Shown here: positions 36,221 to 47,164 of the stretch, piece by piece
Position numbering within the stretch: the first letter of the stretch is position 1
Layout of the letters: each line of letters opens with the position of its first letter
Source of the DNA: Smittium culicis
Lineage: Eukaryota; Kickxellomycota; Harpellomycetes; Harpellales; Legeriomycetaceae
Direction of reading: 5' to 3'
DNA length: 50,612 nucleotides
Assembly: GCA_001970855.1 (NCBI GenBank)
Contig: LSSN01005919.1
Location: 1-50,612 of the forward strand
Made by a program: the position numbers and the translations under genes
The notes under the pieces: model-generated
Databases searched by the model: none
Told to the model about the DNA's origin: nothing
The model's input: only the letters and a program-made list of their open reading frames with translations

Positions 36221-36481
36221 TGGAAAATCGGATCTAAATTCCCAAGTCATTCCGTGGGGATAACTTGGTATTCAGCGTGGCGCTGCGGTGGAATCTGGAA
36301 TTCCTATTTAATTCAAAAATTAGGAAGGGTTAATGACGAGATCATGGGTAAGTGCCCATCATGTCTGTACATAATGAAGCACGATCTTGAAATTCTGTCA
36401 TGGCACATTTTGATAGATTTTCGAGTACTAAGCGCCAGTCGGAGGGTCTCAGGATTGAAATCATTATCGGATAACCCGTAA
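36221..36481 (+). pseudogene. Relic of a LINE-type reverse transcriptase 3' end
   Basis: The frame is open from 36221 to the stop near 36479. It contains ITWYSAWRCGGIWNSYLI and then LGRVNDEIMGKCPSC...MKHDLE..LSWHILIDFRVLSASRR. A CxxC followed by a His and a hydrophobic helix after it matches the zinc-binding tail that follows the RT domain of many non-LTR retrotransposons (C..C....T.EH.L..C). The surrounding 36.0-36.7 kb is richer in GC than the desert. The upstream RT core is not recognisable, so this is an old, decayed fragment. Confidence 0.5.
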
Positions 36482-39314
36482 AAAATATTTAAATTGTATA
36501 CTGAATATATGGGTATCTAACTTCTGCGTGGGAGTCCGGAAGGACACACTCGGACTATGGGCATGGGTTCAGACGAATTTCATATTTTACTAACGGTAGC
36601 GGAGTTCCTGCAGCTAGCCGTGCCTAAATATACTGTAAAGTTATGGGGACATATCAAGAGTTCCCGAAAAACTTAAGTACATCGGTATAAGGTTTGAATC
36701 TGTATCAATCATTCGTATATTATTATATCTTTAGTATGCATCAAAGGCGGTTTTTTATGAAAAAAGAATTCTCCTGATCCCACGAGAAGTTACCATATAG
36801 TCCTACGAAGCTAATGTGGTATGTGTTCAGCCTTAGGATTAAAAACCCTATATATACACACACTCAAGCTTCCCGATATCATCGGATAGAGTGTATTTAT
36901 TCATTGCGACAATTATAAAACAATTTCTTATGTTCAAAAATTCGACGGGTCTCGATCAGATACACTGCTTGCCTTGTTGAAAAATTATGAATAAAATTAT
37001 CACTAACATAAAAATGCTATCAATAGATTATTTAAATTAAGCTACAAACCCTGAATAACTGCTCTCTCTATTTAAAGTACAAAAAGAGTGAAGCTTAAGC
37101 AAAAAAGAACTCATAAAGATAGGCAAAATATTGATTCCGAATAATTTAGTTCTGGTTGAAAGAAAAAAGAAAGCTAGACTGGATATCAATTTCAGTTTAT
37201 ATGGGTACAAGGTCGCAACTGCGCAAAAAATTTCTGAATAAAGAGTAGAAAGCGTGAGAAAATATTTTTTCCTACCCTTACTGTAATCTAATCAAGTACG
37301 TTGTACAAAGATTAGGAGAGATAAGATTTCTTTGACTTTGATCACACAATTTTTGAAAACCGCAATGTGATTTCCGGACCTGTCCTGATTTCTCAAAGCA
37401 GGATAAATAGATTTGCGGAAATTTTTTCCCCGCTCGGATTATTAAATTGGTTTTGCTTTATTTTAGTTAACTTATAATTATAATTCGACAAATATCAATA
37501 ATTAGGGATAATTAATATGTTAAATTATCTACTAAAACACCCCCTTTTCCAAAAAGCGGATTTTTTGCTTCCATATAGTAGTCGTGTAATAATACTATGA
37601 CTAAATAGTAGCTCCAAATTCGGCTTTTGTTTGAGATTGATTTGAAACTATAATAAACTAGGCCAGGTTCGGATAAAAAATCATCAGTAATCTATGAATG
37701 GGCCTGTAGCTGAGTTTATTTTTGTTTTCTGAGGGTTATCAATTGACAAACCTTATAAGGAAATTTGTTATCTTCTACACCAGAAGAATGATAAGTACAG
37801 ACAATAAAAGCGGTAAAACCTCGCTGAAGAAAAATATACACAGAGTTTGATAGAATGTCGCATAAGCTAAGCACACTGAAGAAAAAATTTCTGGATAAAT
37901 ACGAAAACGAAAACGGGATATTTAATGAGATCAACGAATCAACTAAGCTCAAAATTGAATATTCACCAAATAAGTTTAGATTGATCAAATAGAAATATGA
38001 TTCTAATCCGAATAAAGAAATATCTGCATAAGATGTATTAAATTTTCTAGAAGAAGGGTATAAAATTCAATGATGATCAGTTCTAAAAATATTGAGTTAT
38101 AACTTGGTTATGTCTGACCTTCTTATGACCCAAATCCTAAAACAAAAAACCAAAATTACATCAGCTGTATAAATTCAATCAAGGTTTTTCACATTAATCC
38201 GTCCTGATTTCAAAAATAGATATATACCCAATAGTCAGAAAATTTAAATGATTTTGATAAAGTGAAACTCTTAGCCAAAAAAATTTAACTAGTAAAATAT
38301 TTTGATTATCTGTTTGTTGATTTATGCGCCAATCAGATATTCATGTGATTTACGTGAAATTATCTATATTTTCAGAATATTCTTTTATATGTGTTTTTTT
38401 AGTGCCAAAGAAACATAAAGCAATGTATTCAATAAATAAAATATGCGAGATAAGATCACATTAAACGGACTAAAATTGACCAGTCGATTATTACAGGAAA
38501 TACAAGTCGAAATTTGCTGTGTTATAGTCTATAGAAAAACACCCTAAGGTACCCAAAAACAATACACAAATTTAAAGCCGCACAAAAAAAATCCCTCTAA
38601 GAATCAATCAAAAATAATTTGAATAAGCATAAAAACAACCTCAGATATACCAGAGTTAGAAAATGGACTAGATTTTAGAACTATAGGCGTCACTCATGCG
38701 ATGTAGTCAGTTATCTATCGTGACAAAATTGTCACAGTAGGGAATTGGTATAGCTGTCAAATATTTGACCAATTTTAAAGATTGACTAGAAGATCAAGTA
38801 CGAATTTTATTAAGAATATAGTGGCTTTTGGGTATCATGATTTGAATCAATATCATGTATAATTTAACATAGTCGAATTTATGAAGGCTAATTAATATTA
38901 TACTAACTTGGATGGGATTGAGTGCTCAACCAAAATACCATAGTATTATTAAAACAGATGAAAATTACTTGATATTGACGTACTTTTGAATTTAAGCCTG
39001 AAATTATTTATTTATTTATTTAAAAAAATTTTTTTTATTAAATTTATACAAAAATTTTGATTTAACTAAGACGATAATAAGTAATGTGAACCAAGTTTGT
39101 ATGCTATCATGTAATCTCCATAAATTCAACAAGAATTAAATCGGAAACAATCAAAATTTAAGGTTATATGAATAACCAAAGTTATTTTTGAAGCTACCGC
39201 TACTAGAGGTCTGATTTTGCTAATAAAATTCTAATAAAAAATTAATTTCTAGTAAATTTCGTAGTCCTAATAATTTTTATCGCTTCAAATACATATGAAT
39301 TTTTTCACTTTTTT

Positions 39315-39511
39315 TTAACCTTTTCCCGTTCAACACTCTTTAAAAAATCTAAATTAATGATTCGTTTGTGATTTATAATCAAATCTATTATTAGTTGTTA
39401 TTTTACAATATATCAATATTTCTTAAAGACTCGGAATTAAAGTATTTTAATTGAACGCTGTTGGCTATATTTGGTGGTCCAAAAATAGTCTACCGCCCGT
39501 GAAAGGGTTAA
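39315..39511 (+). mobile_element. 197-bp TTAA-flanked MITE, copy 5
   Basis: TTAACCTTTTCCCGTTCAAC at the left and CCGCCCGTGAAAGGGTTAA at the right, 197 bp including both TTAA. It shares ATGATTCGTTTGTGATTTA, CCAAAAATAGTCTACCGCC and the other family words. Non-coding. Confidence 0.9.
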
Positions 39512-39638
39512 AGGCGTATACAGAAAACCAAATCGATATATTTAGAGGTTATATGAATTACCATAGTATTCCATAAAGTTTCATTGGGTGGCTGATAATA
39601 AAAGATATTTTATTTTACAAAAATTGAATAAAACATTA

Positions 39639-40343
39639 CAGTAAAACCTCTGAGATAGCAACAGCTATTTTTGCCCCACTTTGACCAAAATGTCCTCTCA
39701 GATATCAATTTGCCATCTGAGAGGTTTTTTAATGATAAAAATAGCTAGCAAGGAACTAGCTACAAATTAAATAAAAAAAACAACCTAAAATCAAGAATTC
39801 TAAATATAATAATTTGATTTGTTTATTTGTTTATTAAAAAAAATTCTAACATAATTCGTCAAGTACATATTTTAGTTGCTATCTTAGAAATTGTATTTTG
39901 GCTCATTTTACAGCCTTTTTACTACAGAACTGCGAATTGCCTTCTCAGAGTACAATTTATAATAGGCCAGATTATTTGCAATATAAATAGCCAATTGACA
40001 AATGAAATTTTCTAGCAGTTGCAAATTTAATTTAATTAGCCTATAATATCGTTTTAATAAAAATGGTGTATACTTCAAACAATAAAGCAATGTTTTTTCA
40101 ATTTAAAATTCATAAAGTTGCTATCTTGGAGGTTTGCCATCTTAGAGGTTTTGCCATCTTAGAGGTTTTGCCATCTTAGAGGTTTTGCCATCTTAGAGGT
40201 TTTGCCATCTTAGAGGTTTTGCCATCTTAGAGGTTTTGCCATCTTAGAGGTTTTGCCATCTTAGAGGTTTTGCCATCTTAGAGGTTTTGCCATCTTAGAG
40301 GTTTTGCCATCTTAGAGGTTTTGCCATCTTAGAGGTTTTACTG
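39639..40343. mobile_element. Non-autonomous pogo/Tc1-mariner-like element
   Basis: 705 bp flanked by TA on both sides (39637-39638 and 40344-40345). The left terminus CAGTAAAACCTCTGAGATAG pairs with CAGTAAAACCTCTAAGATGG on the complement of the right end. CAGTnnAACCTC termini and TA target duplication are typical of pogo/Tigger-type elements. The subterminal left region repeats TTTGCCATCTGAGAGG. There is no transposase frame inside (ORFs at 39827 and 39908 lack DDE-like features). The right end carries a 17-bp tandem array. Confidence 0.8.
40136..40338. repeat. 17-bp tandem array, 12 copies, at right end of pogo-like element
   Basis: TTTTGCCATCTTAGAGG repeats with period 17; the CTTAGAG word recurs at 40141 and every 17 bp to 40328 without visible mismatch. 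A diverged unit (GCTATCTTGGAGG) precedes the array. The complement of each unit, CCTCTAAGATGGCAAAA, is the core of the element's own terminal inverted repeat. Confidence 0.95.
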
Positions 40344-42292
40344 TATTGATGGAGTATTTATACTGTAAATTATCTTTCTCTGAAATTCCATCTGATCTCA
40401 TCCAAAAATCACAAGATGAGATTCTTTTCTTATGCGCTTGATTTTATTCTTTTTTTTTTTTTTTGAAATAAAAAATTATTATTTTTTTGTTGGAGCTATT
40501 CCAATATCTTCAATTTTATAATTTTACTAGTTTTTGTTCTTTTTCAAACTCGAGTTTCTTACTAGTATATATTAAACTTCATTTGTTCTTTTTTATATAC
40601 TTAGATAAGTTTTTCCCCCATTTATCTTCTCTAGCTGACTCAATATGTCATCTTATTTCTTATGTAAAAAAGAGTCGTTCCAAATATTCTGTCATATATT
40701 TCTCTGCTCTATTGAATATTATTGTTTCATACTTCTGCTCCAATTTATTATTGGTCAGTGATTTTAATCTGACTTTCATTTAGATAAATATTAGGCCAAT
40801 TCTTTGCTCTAAATCAGCTGATTTCATAGTATTTTTGAATGCGACTTATCTTGATTCTTGCTCTCCTTAAATTTACTATTCTGACTACTTTAAAAGAAGG
40901 GTCCTTAATAAATAACTTTAAACTATATCAGAGATTTTGAACGAAGAAAGCACTTTGAAGAAGCTAATAATTATTGGGCTGAGTATTCAAAATTTTTAAT
41001 TATTATTGGCTGAATAGAAAAGGCTATTTTAATACTTGTATTTAGCAACTTCATTTTCAAAGTATTGTCTACTAAAAATGTATGATTTTTTTTGTGAATT
41101 AATGAATATGAAATTTTATATTCTGAAAATCTATACTCCTAAAAGTGCTCTATTCGTGAAAGAATCTCTCATACAGATTGCAAAAAAAAAAAAAGAAGTT
41201 ATTTGCTGGTTAAAAAAGCCGTTAGTTTGCCTGCTATTTTAAAATAATTAAAGCCAACATTCTAACAACCGAGCAAGTTTTGAATAAGCTCAAAATATAG
41301 ATTTATGATTAAATGTCAAGATATAGCTGTATTATTAAATATCTGTCACAAGGCTATGATATTATGGTGTTTATTAACTAGATAAAAACAATAGGTATTT
41401 AAAAAGTTATGAAAATGGGATGAGCTAATGTTTTTGAAAAGCATAATTTTTTTAAGGAAAGGGCAATACTGTCGATATATAAACTGAGGCGAGCGAAAGG
41501 GACAAGATGAAATGGGTGGTGGCGTTAGCTGACCAGTTGCAATTAAGCCAACGTGATTGTTTCAGTAAGCGAAGTCTGATATTTAAGTATTGGAAAGTTG
41601 CCGACTAAACGATTATAGACTCTTGATCACGATAGATATCTAGCTCAATATTATCTGAATAAATAAAATCCTGCAAATTTATACAGATATTTGTATACTA
41701 AAAATTACCAGCCTGATAAATAATAGGTGAAATTATTGAGCCATTTTTTTTTGGGGGGGGGGAGGGTTTATACAGATTTTATTTAAGTAGCATGTATATA
41801 CAGGGCCAGAAATATTAACAGGAATGAGTGATATTATTCATAGATTTCAAGAATTGAAATACAAGTTAAGTTGATCGATAGATTAGTAGGTGTTGTTAAT
41901 TATTTTTAAAAGCGTTGATGTGTCTTGTTTGGGATAAAAATTTTTTTCTTTATGATGATTTAATTTCATCATGTCCCTTGACTCGCTTGATTAAACTCAG
42001 TTTTTTTATAAACTTATTTTTGGATTGCGATAATATTGCGGATAGAGCCAAAGTATCGTCTTTCTGGGGGGAGACCTTTAAATTAATTTAATTAGATATC
42101 AAATGGATAATAATTTGAACAAATTTTTGAAGGTTTTATAGATAATGCCTTTATAAAATATAATTTAATTTAATTTCCACAAATTTGATTCTGAGTGATT
42201 TATTCTAAAGGATAATTCTTTATTACCTTACTGGTCTATGGACTATTCTATTATTTTTATGAAACTGCGAAATTTAATTTAATAAAATGGCT

Positions 42293-42313
42293 GATATGTG
42301 CTTGGCACATATC
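42293..42313. repeat. Perfect 9-bp hairpin
   Basis: GATATGTGC, a 3-nt loop, then GCACATATC. It lies in the desert about 55 bp before a decayed frame. Function unknown. Confidence 0.6.
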
Positions 42314-42367
42314 CCGAGAAAAATAGGCTAGCGTTATTATACTTGTATATATTTTTTATTCCTAAGG

Positions 42368-42565
42368 GAATGCGGCAGTGAACGAAAATAGCAGGAGAAT
42401 GCGCTATTTGATCCTGATCGAGATTATTTTTGATTTTGATTGTATAAACGATTAAAGGAAGCTGCTATATCTTTTCTGAAGGAAAGGGATAGTCCTGATT
42501 TTGACAACGAATATTCATTTATTAACCATTGGGAAATGGCGGTTTCAAAGCTTTATCACGGCTAA
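42368..42565 (+). pseudogene. Short decayed coding frame
   Basis: One frame reads ECGSERK, stop, QENALFDPDRDYF, two stops, then LYKRLKEAAISFLKERD and DNEYSFINHWEMAVSKLYHG to a TAA. The hydrophilic, mixed composition is coding-like, and the breaks are only in-frame stops. Unrecognised; perhaps part of a transposon protein together with the 33-codon ORF at 41507-41608. Confidence 0.3.
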
Positions 42566-43320
42566 TTTATCTGATTTTTTTTTTACCTCACAAGTTCAAC
42601 AATCAATGATGAATTTTTCATCAAGCCTTTTAAATTTAATTAAAGGCTTAAAATGTGGATTTTTTTACAGTAATGCGAGTATTATTGTATGAGGAAAAAG
42701 ACGGTATACGTGTCAATAGTTAGCATATGATTAAGAATTTGAACTCTTTTGCTGTTATATATTGTAATTAAGGGTGCCAGGTTAAGATATATTTATAAAA
42801 ATTTTAATTGTAAATCTAGTATAAAAATAAATATTTCGTAAACGATAATAATAATGATAACTAGTTAAACTATATGCCGTATATTCTAATTTCTACGTTG
42901 TTGGTTAAATTTATTTTGTGAGATCGTTTTTAACATGAAGTTTATAGCTTAAGTGTGATATGGATAAAAGGCAAAGGTGATCGTAATCATTAGCGTATTT
43001 AATTCAGGAGGTAAATATTTCTGAGCGACGCGCTTTTTTTCATTTGTTAGATAATTAGCATTAATTAGTAGTAACTTAAAATAGCGAATTTCGTGTATTA
43101 AATTGAAGGATTATTATTATCTATTTTTGATAGTTTTAATTGTATAATCAATGCGATTTTTTATAAAATACATAAAAAGATTAGTTATAGAAGATGTATA
43201 TATTTATTTAAAAAGAGTAATCGAACAGTAAAAAAAAAAAAAGAAGATTAAATATAAGAGAAATAGTACTTTAGTAGGTAGAATGATAAAGATGAAATAA
43301 AAGGGGTTAGGTAGTTGGGA

Positions 43321-44200
43321 TTAGTTCTTTTTAGTTTCTTTTTTAGCTTTCTTTTTCTTTTTAGCGCTATTAGGATCATTTTCATCAGCAGAGGTGATGT
43401 TCGCAGGTTTTTGAGGGGTTGCGGGAGCGTTAGTGGCTTTCTTTTTCTTTAGAGGCTTATCAGCAACTTCTGTCGATGCTTTTGTCTTGTTAGATTTCTT
43501 GGCAGCAGCAGCAGCGGCAGGTTTAGAGGCAGCGGCAAAGTTAGTTTCAGAGTTAGGGGCGATTTTTTGGTACCCGGGCATGCTTGCAGAAGGATTCGAA
43601 GCGTTTGTTGTGGCTAAAGCAGCAACAGTGGCATCTTCCAAGTTCTCAACGGCACTTTTGAGGTTATTGTAGTTGGATAGATCTTCGTTGTATTTGGCTC
43701 TAAGACCAAGTGACATTTCTTCGTATTTCTATAATTATAAAAGAGAAATTAGTTTAAAAAGCTTGGATAAAGAGGAGAGGGGAGGAGAGAAAAAAGGGAG
43801 TATGAGTAACCTTTTTTTCTTCGTCAGAGATACCGTTCCATAGCTCACCCATTCTTTTAGAGACGTCTTGGGAGCTGAGAGTAGGTTCGAGTAGTTTGAT
43901 TTTCTCACGGTAGTCGTTGCAGAACAAGATGTAGGAGGAAACGGGTCTTTTTGGGGCGAAGGGATCTTTCACAGTTTTCTTGGGAGTTTCAGCAACTGAG
44001 CCAACGGTTCTGGAGGCACCGCTGAAAATTTCGGCGAGTTTTTGGAAGTGTTCACCGATCTATATAAATATATAGCAGTGTTAATGCTGAAAAACAAGTG
44101 AGGTATAAGTAAGAGAAGATGTGGGCGTAATACTTACAGCAGCGAAATCTTCAGAGGTGAAGGTGACGGTCGTGGTGGAAATTTTTTGCTTTGGGGCCAT
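43321..44200 (-). CDS. HMG-box chromatin protein, HMO1-like
   Basis: Model: exons 44138-44200, 43811-44059, 43321-43728 (239 aa, GT-AG, all phase 0). A short N-terminal region (about 1-50) precedes a canonical HMG-B box at about 53-121: DPFAPKRPVSSYILFCNDYR, SQDVSKRMGELWNGISDEEK and, across the last junction, KYEEMS...KAKYNEDL-type spacing with conserved Pro, Phe, Trp and Lys/Tyr. The tail is Ala/Lys-rich and very basic (AAAAAKKSNK, KKKKAKKETKKN). One box plus a Lys-rich tail and a total of about 240 aa matches yeast Hmo1, which bends DNA at rRNA and ribosomal-protein genes; plain Nhp6 is only about 95 aa. Nuclear. ATG at 44200 (ggccATG complement). Confidence 0.92.
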
Positions 44201-44971
44201 GATATCTGGGGGAAAATAAAAAAATGTTGTACAGTTAAAGAATGTATATATATAGGGAGAATTTAAAAAGCGAGAGTGATAATGATAATGATAATAAATG
44301 CTAGAGATATGGAATAGTGATAATAAATTCTAGGAATATGGAATAGTGATAATAAACGCTAAGAAATGGGAATGATGAGAGTATGTTTTATGCATAATTA
44401 AAAATGGTACCTTAATAAAAAGAGTAATAAAAAAAAAGTGATGGGGGGGGGATGGGAATAAAAACTAAAAAAAGGGGGTGTTTTTGGATAGAAATTCGGG
44501 AGGGGGGAATTGGTTGCGCTCAGGACGCGTTTATATATATTTTTTTCTTGTTTGGAGGGAAAAGGGCAATTCTTCGTAAGAGTTTTAGGTATTTATGCAG
44601 AAACTTTTGTGGCCACCATCAGCATAAGCATCCAATCATATCCCCCCTTTGCGCCAAAATCGCTTTACTTAGCACGAACATAAAATGCAAAGTTGCGTGG
44701 GCAAGAGAATTGGGAATTAAATGCTTTTGGTAATTTTCCTTACTATGAACCCTGACTCCAATTGCCACATAACGTCCCGCTTGTCCCCCTGCAAAAAAAT
44801 AAATAAATAAATAAAAAAATGATTTTTCTAACTGTTTTGAGCATTTCTGGGCTTTTCTTGCGCCATTTCTACTTTATTAGCTGCATTTTTCAGCTGAAAA
44901 AAAGGGGGTCAGGTTTGCACTTTTTGTTTTTTACTTAATGTCTGCGAGTGGAGTGAGACCTTTTTTTTTTT

Positions 44972-45373
44972 TTGAACGATCCTTTGCCATTCCCATCCAC
45001 CCTATCTATCTCCCACCCCCCACCCATCTTATTTTGGAAACAGGAGGACATGCAATCAAACTACACGAATATTGTTACAACCAATAATGGAACAGTATCT
45101 TCAATCAAAAAAAAAAGCGCGTTCGGAGTGGAGCAGAACAAAACTTGTTTTATTTACATAAGGGGCGGAGGAACATTCAGATGCGAAAATCGCTCATGAG
45201 TGGCCAGTATCAGCTCAAAAAAAAGTGGAGAAGTTTACGCCCAATCCCGCAGACAGTTTGGCCAACAGCAGATAGCACGCATTTATCACGAGCAGAGCGA
45301 AGACCAGTCGATGAACATCTATACCGAGTGGAGCAAAGATGTTCTGGTTATCGAAGATTTAGAAGCCTAAAGA
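44972..45373 (+). pseudogene. Possible small gene with one in-frame TGA
   Basis: A single frame runs from an ATG at 44972 to a TAA at 45371-45373 with one TGA at 45197. The part after the TGA is strongly coding-like (SGEVYAQSRRQFGQQQIARI, YTEWSKDVLVIEDLEA). The part before it reads MQSNYTNIVTTNNGTVSSI and GVEQNKTCFIYIRGGGTF. It could be a gene broken by one nonsense change, or a two-exon gene whose intron removes the TGA (acceptor-like ACATTCAG at about 45180). No family recognised. Confidence 0.28.
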
Positions 45374-45516
45374 ACAGAAATAGGGCTGCTGATAGGTTTT
45401 CGCATAAATCAACGAATCAGCGTAGTGCGGAGGTAACAATTCCCTCAGCCTACTCCTAAACAGACCCACTGCTAACCCCAGTCCCAGCCCCTCTTAGCTA
45501 GAAAGTTGTTCCTTTA

Positions 45517-45813
45517 TCAGCTTTTATTCATACCATACTTGCTCTGGCCAAGCCCTACAGAGTGCTTTTCCTCAATTGTATGCGCTCTTGTATAGCCATA
45601 ATCAAATAATGCCAAACATCGTAACACAATGATTGGTGGAGATTTATAGCAAACTAATTTTCTACATCTACATATCGCGAATCCAAGATTATTTCTGGCC
45701 AATAATCCACATATCCAAAATTTAATGCGATCCGGCCACTCATCGCGCCAGAACATTCTAACTTCTACATCAAAAGCTTTACGCGATACGGACCAATAAA
45801 TAATAACATCCAA
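45517..45813 (-). CDS. Hypothetical protein, 98 aa
   Basis: The frame starts at an ATG at 45813 with a mixed, protein-like composition (WSVSRKAFDVEVRMFWRDEW, CGLLARNNLGFAICRCRKLV). It has six Cys, several Trp and an amphipathic middle. No signal peptide or known motif. It sits just downstream (3') of Med20 on the same strand. It may be a real small gene, an exon of a larger one, or a relic. Confidence 0.3.
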   Translation of the reverse strand: MDVIIYWSVSRKAFDVEVRMFWRDEWPDRIKFWICGLLARNNLGFAICRCRKLVCYKSPPIIVLRCLALFDYGYTRAHTIEEKHSVGLGQSKYGMNKS

Positions 45814-45933
45814 AAGTTACGCCAAAAAAAAAAAGCATATCAGTATTTCTTTTTAATAAAAGTTCGCGTTCGTTAAATCTAATAAAATTAAAACTAATTT
45901 CACAGAAATTAAAAAAAAAAAAAATTATAACTC

Positions 45934-47164
45934 TTATAGGAGGTAATTATCGACCAGCAAGTTGTAGTAGAGCTGCGCAGTCTGTCCAAAAAGCGACATT
46001 TCCTGGCCTTTGCTAAGCTGCGCGCGCCGTATCTGCCTGTTCCTCCCACTCTCTGGGAAAACGAGTCCTGCGATTTCCTCGATAATCCCTGACGTTTGAG
46101 ACAAGTCGCTGCACGCGTAGTAGTCAATTTGGACCACCAGCCCCTTGTATGCCGTGCCCACCATCATGTTGCCTACACTCACTGCTGCGAAGTCGTATAG
46201 GTCAAACGTATACCCCTCGATACGCGCACCTTGTCTGAACCTCCATATATTCTTCAGCTTCCCTAAAATACTCTCTAGCTTATGATCTGACAGGAACACC
46301 CGCCCATTTGGACTCGTCACCGTCCACTGCTGCCTCACTGGAGCCAACGCCTGAACCATATCTTTCCCCACCGCTGATGCTTCCTCGATTATTGATGATG
46401 ATACTCCCGCCATTTTGCCCAAACTACCCTCCATTGATACTTCGCCCTCCATTTCCTCCTCACACTTACTCGCATTTACGCTCGCCTTCGCCAGTTCAAA
46501 CTTCATCTTTTCAAGACTGACCAGTTCTCCACCATCGCTGTCTGAAAACCCCGAATCGAACACCTGCATCCTCCCTTTTCCCCTCTGTGCAAATTCTCCC
46601 ATAACCTTCGGTATATCGTCCATTAAAAATACATACATTGAATCGTCTTTTCCATCTACTCTTTTCTCCTCTAATTTCATTATTGTAATATATCGTATGT
46701 CAAATAGTTCCAATTAACCTTTTCCCTCCAAAAAACAATTAATAAATAAAGCAAGTATACATAATTTTATAGATTCTCTAACCTAACATCCCTATCATCG
46801 TTATATCTTTCGCTTTAGCTCCTACTTCAAGAGCCTTATACAACTTAACATCAACCGCCCACCGCCCAAACTGCTTCCCTGACAAATCTTTCACTATCCG
46901 ATCTTGCAATTGCGTCAGCGAAGTTGCCCCATGTGCATCTAGCCATATATATACCCTAATAGCAAATATTCAAAAGTCAATTATCTTACAAACCACCTCC
47001 CTAAAAAAGAATTGAATTTGTAAAGAATAGTCTAATTCTCGCGAAAGTATGCTTAGTATATTGCTTCAACCAATACATAAATTAGAACCTTTCATTTGTA
47101 GTAAATACTTATAGAATAGCTTGTAAATAACTGTTGTTTAAATTTACCCTGTTGATGATGCCAT
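45934..47164 (-). CDS. MED20: Mediator complex subunit Med20 (Srb2)
   Basis: Head-module subunit of Mediator; it forms a TBP-like fold with Med18 and helps recruit RNA polymerase II. Model: exons 47148-47164 (17 nt), 46783-46955, 45934-46670 (308 aa). The start MASSTGVYIWLDAHGATSLT matches the Med20 N-terminus pattern (M-x-x-TGV-x-x-I... then ATLTEL in yeast Srb2), followed by FGRWAVDVKLYK. The junction MIGML|EEKRVDG uses a TTAG acceptor at 46671. The C-terminal half carries LGKLKNIWRFRQGARIEGYTF and VSVGNMMVGTAYKGLVVQID, the conserved Med20 core (L..IW..RQ.I.G). Med20 is usually about 200-230 aa; here an acidic Ser/Glu/Gly insert (about residues 90-175) enlarges it. The first intron (192 bp) is the longest of the small-exon type here. 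A frame extending upstream of 46670 to 46713 starts at TTG after a stop and is not real. Confidence 0.88.

Larger units (their letters stand above)
29246..43320. other. 14-kb AT-rich gene desert
   Basis: No supportable intact gene in 14 kb. From 29.3 to 33.5 kb the sequence is almost pure A/T-rich with simple repeats such as (TTTTTA)n at about 31706-31747. From 33.5 to 39 kb scattered short coding-like blocks with stops suggest decayed retroelements (LINE relic listed separately; also frames near 34464, 34772, 35058, 37870 and 38400). From 39.3 to 40.4 kb there are a 197-bp MITE and a pogo-like element. From 41.4 to 42.6 kb there are short protein-like frames, including a 33-codon ORF at 41507-41608. 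A G10-like run occurs near 41753. Confidence 0.55.
44201..45933. other. Region between HMG-box and Med20 genes
   Basis: This is the HMG gene promoter side, richer in GC than the desert, with G- and C-runs (44446-44510, 45008-45030) and poly-A/T tracts. Two reading frames of uncertain status (44972-45373 + and 45517-45813 -) are listed separately. 44201-44970 shows no other supportable gene. Confidence 0.45.

Noticed and set aside
38380..38560. VPKKHK-like string suggesting a gypsy-type RT
   Set aside because: Only a few residues match, with many stops and no YxDD-type motif nearby. Too weak to call beyond generic relic sequence.
40136..40338. CRISPR-like array
   Set aside because: The units are contiguous 17-bp tandem repeats with no spacers, inside a eukaryotic DNA transposon.
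46671..46713. Extension of the Med20 last exon to a start at 46713
   Set aside because: It begins at TTG directly after an in-frame TAA. Splicing at the TTAG acceptor at 46671 restores phase with the conserved upstream exon.
46990..47000. Eleven-base micro-exon in the Med20 first intron
   Set aside because: It has a plausible acceptor and donor, but including it breaks the reading phase into the conserved exon.
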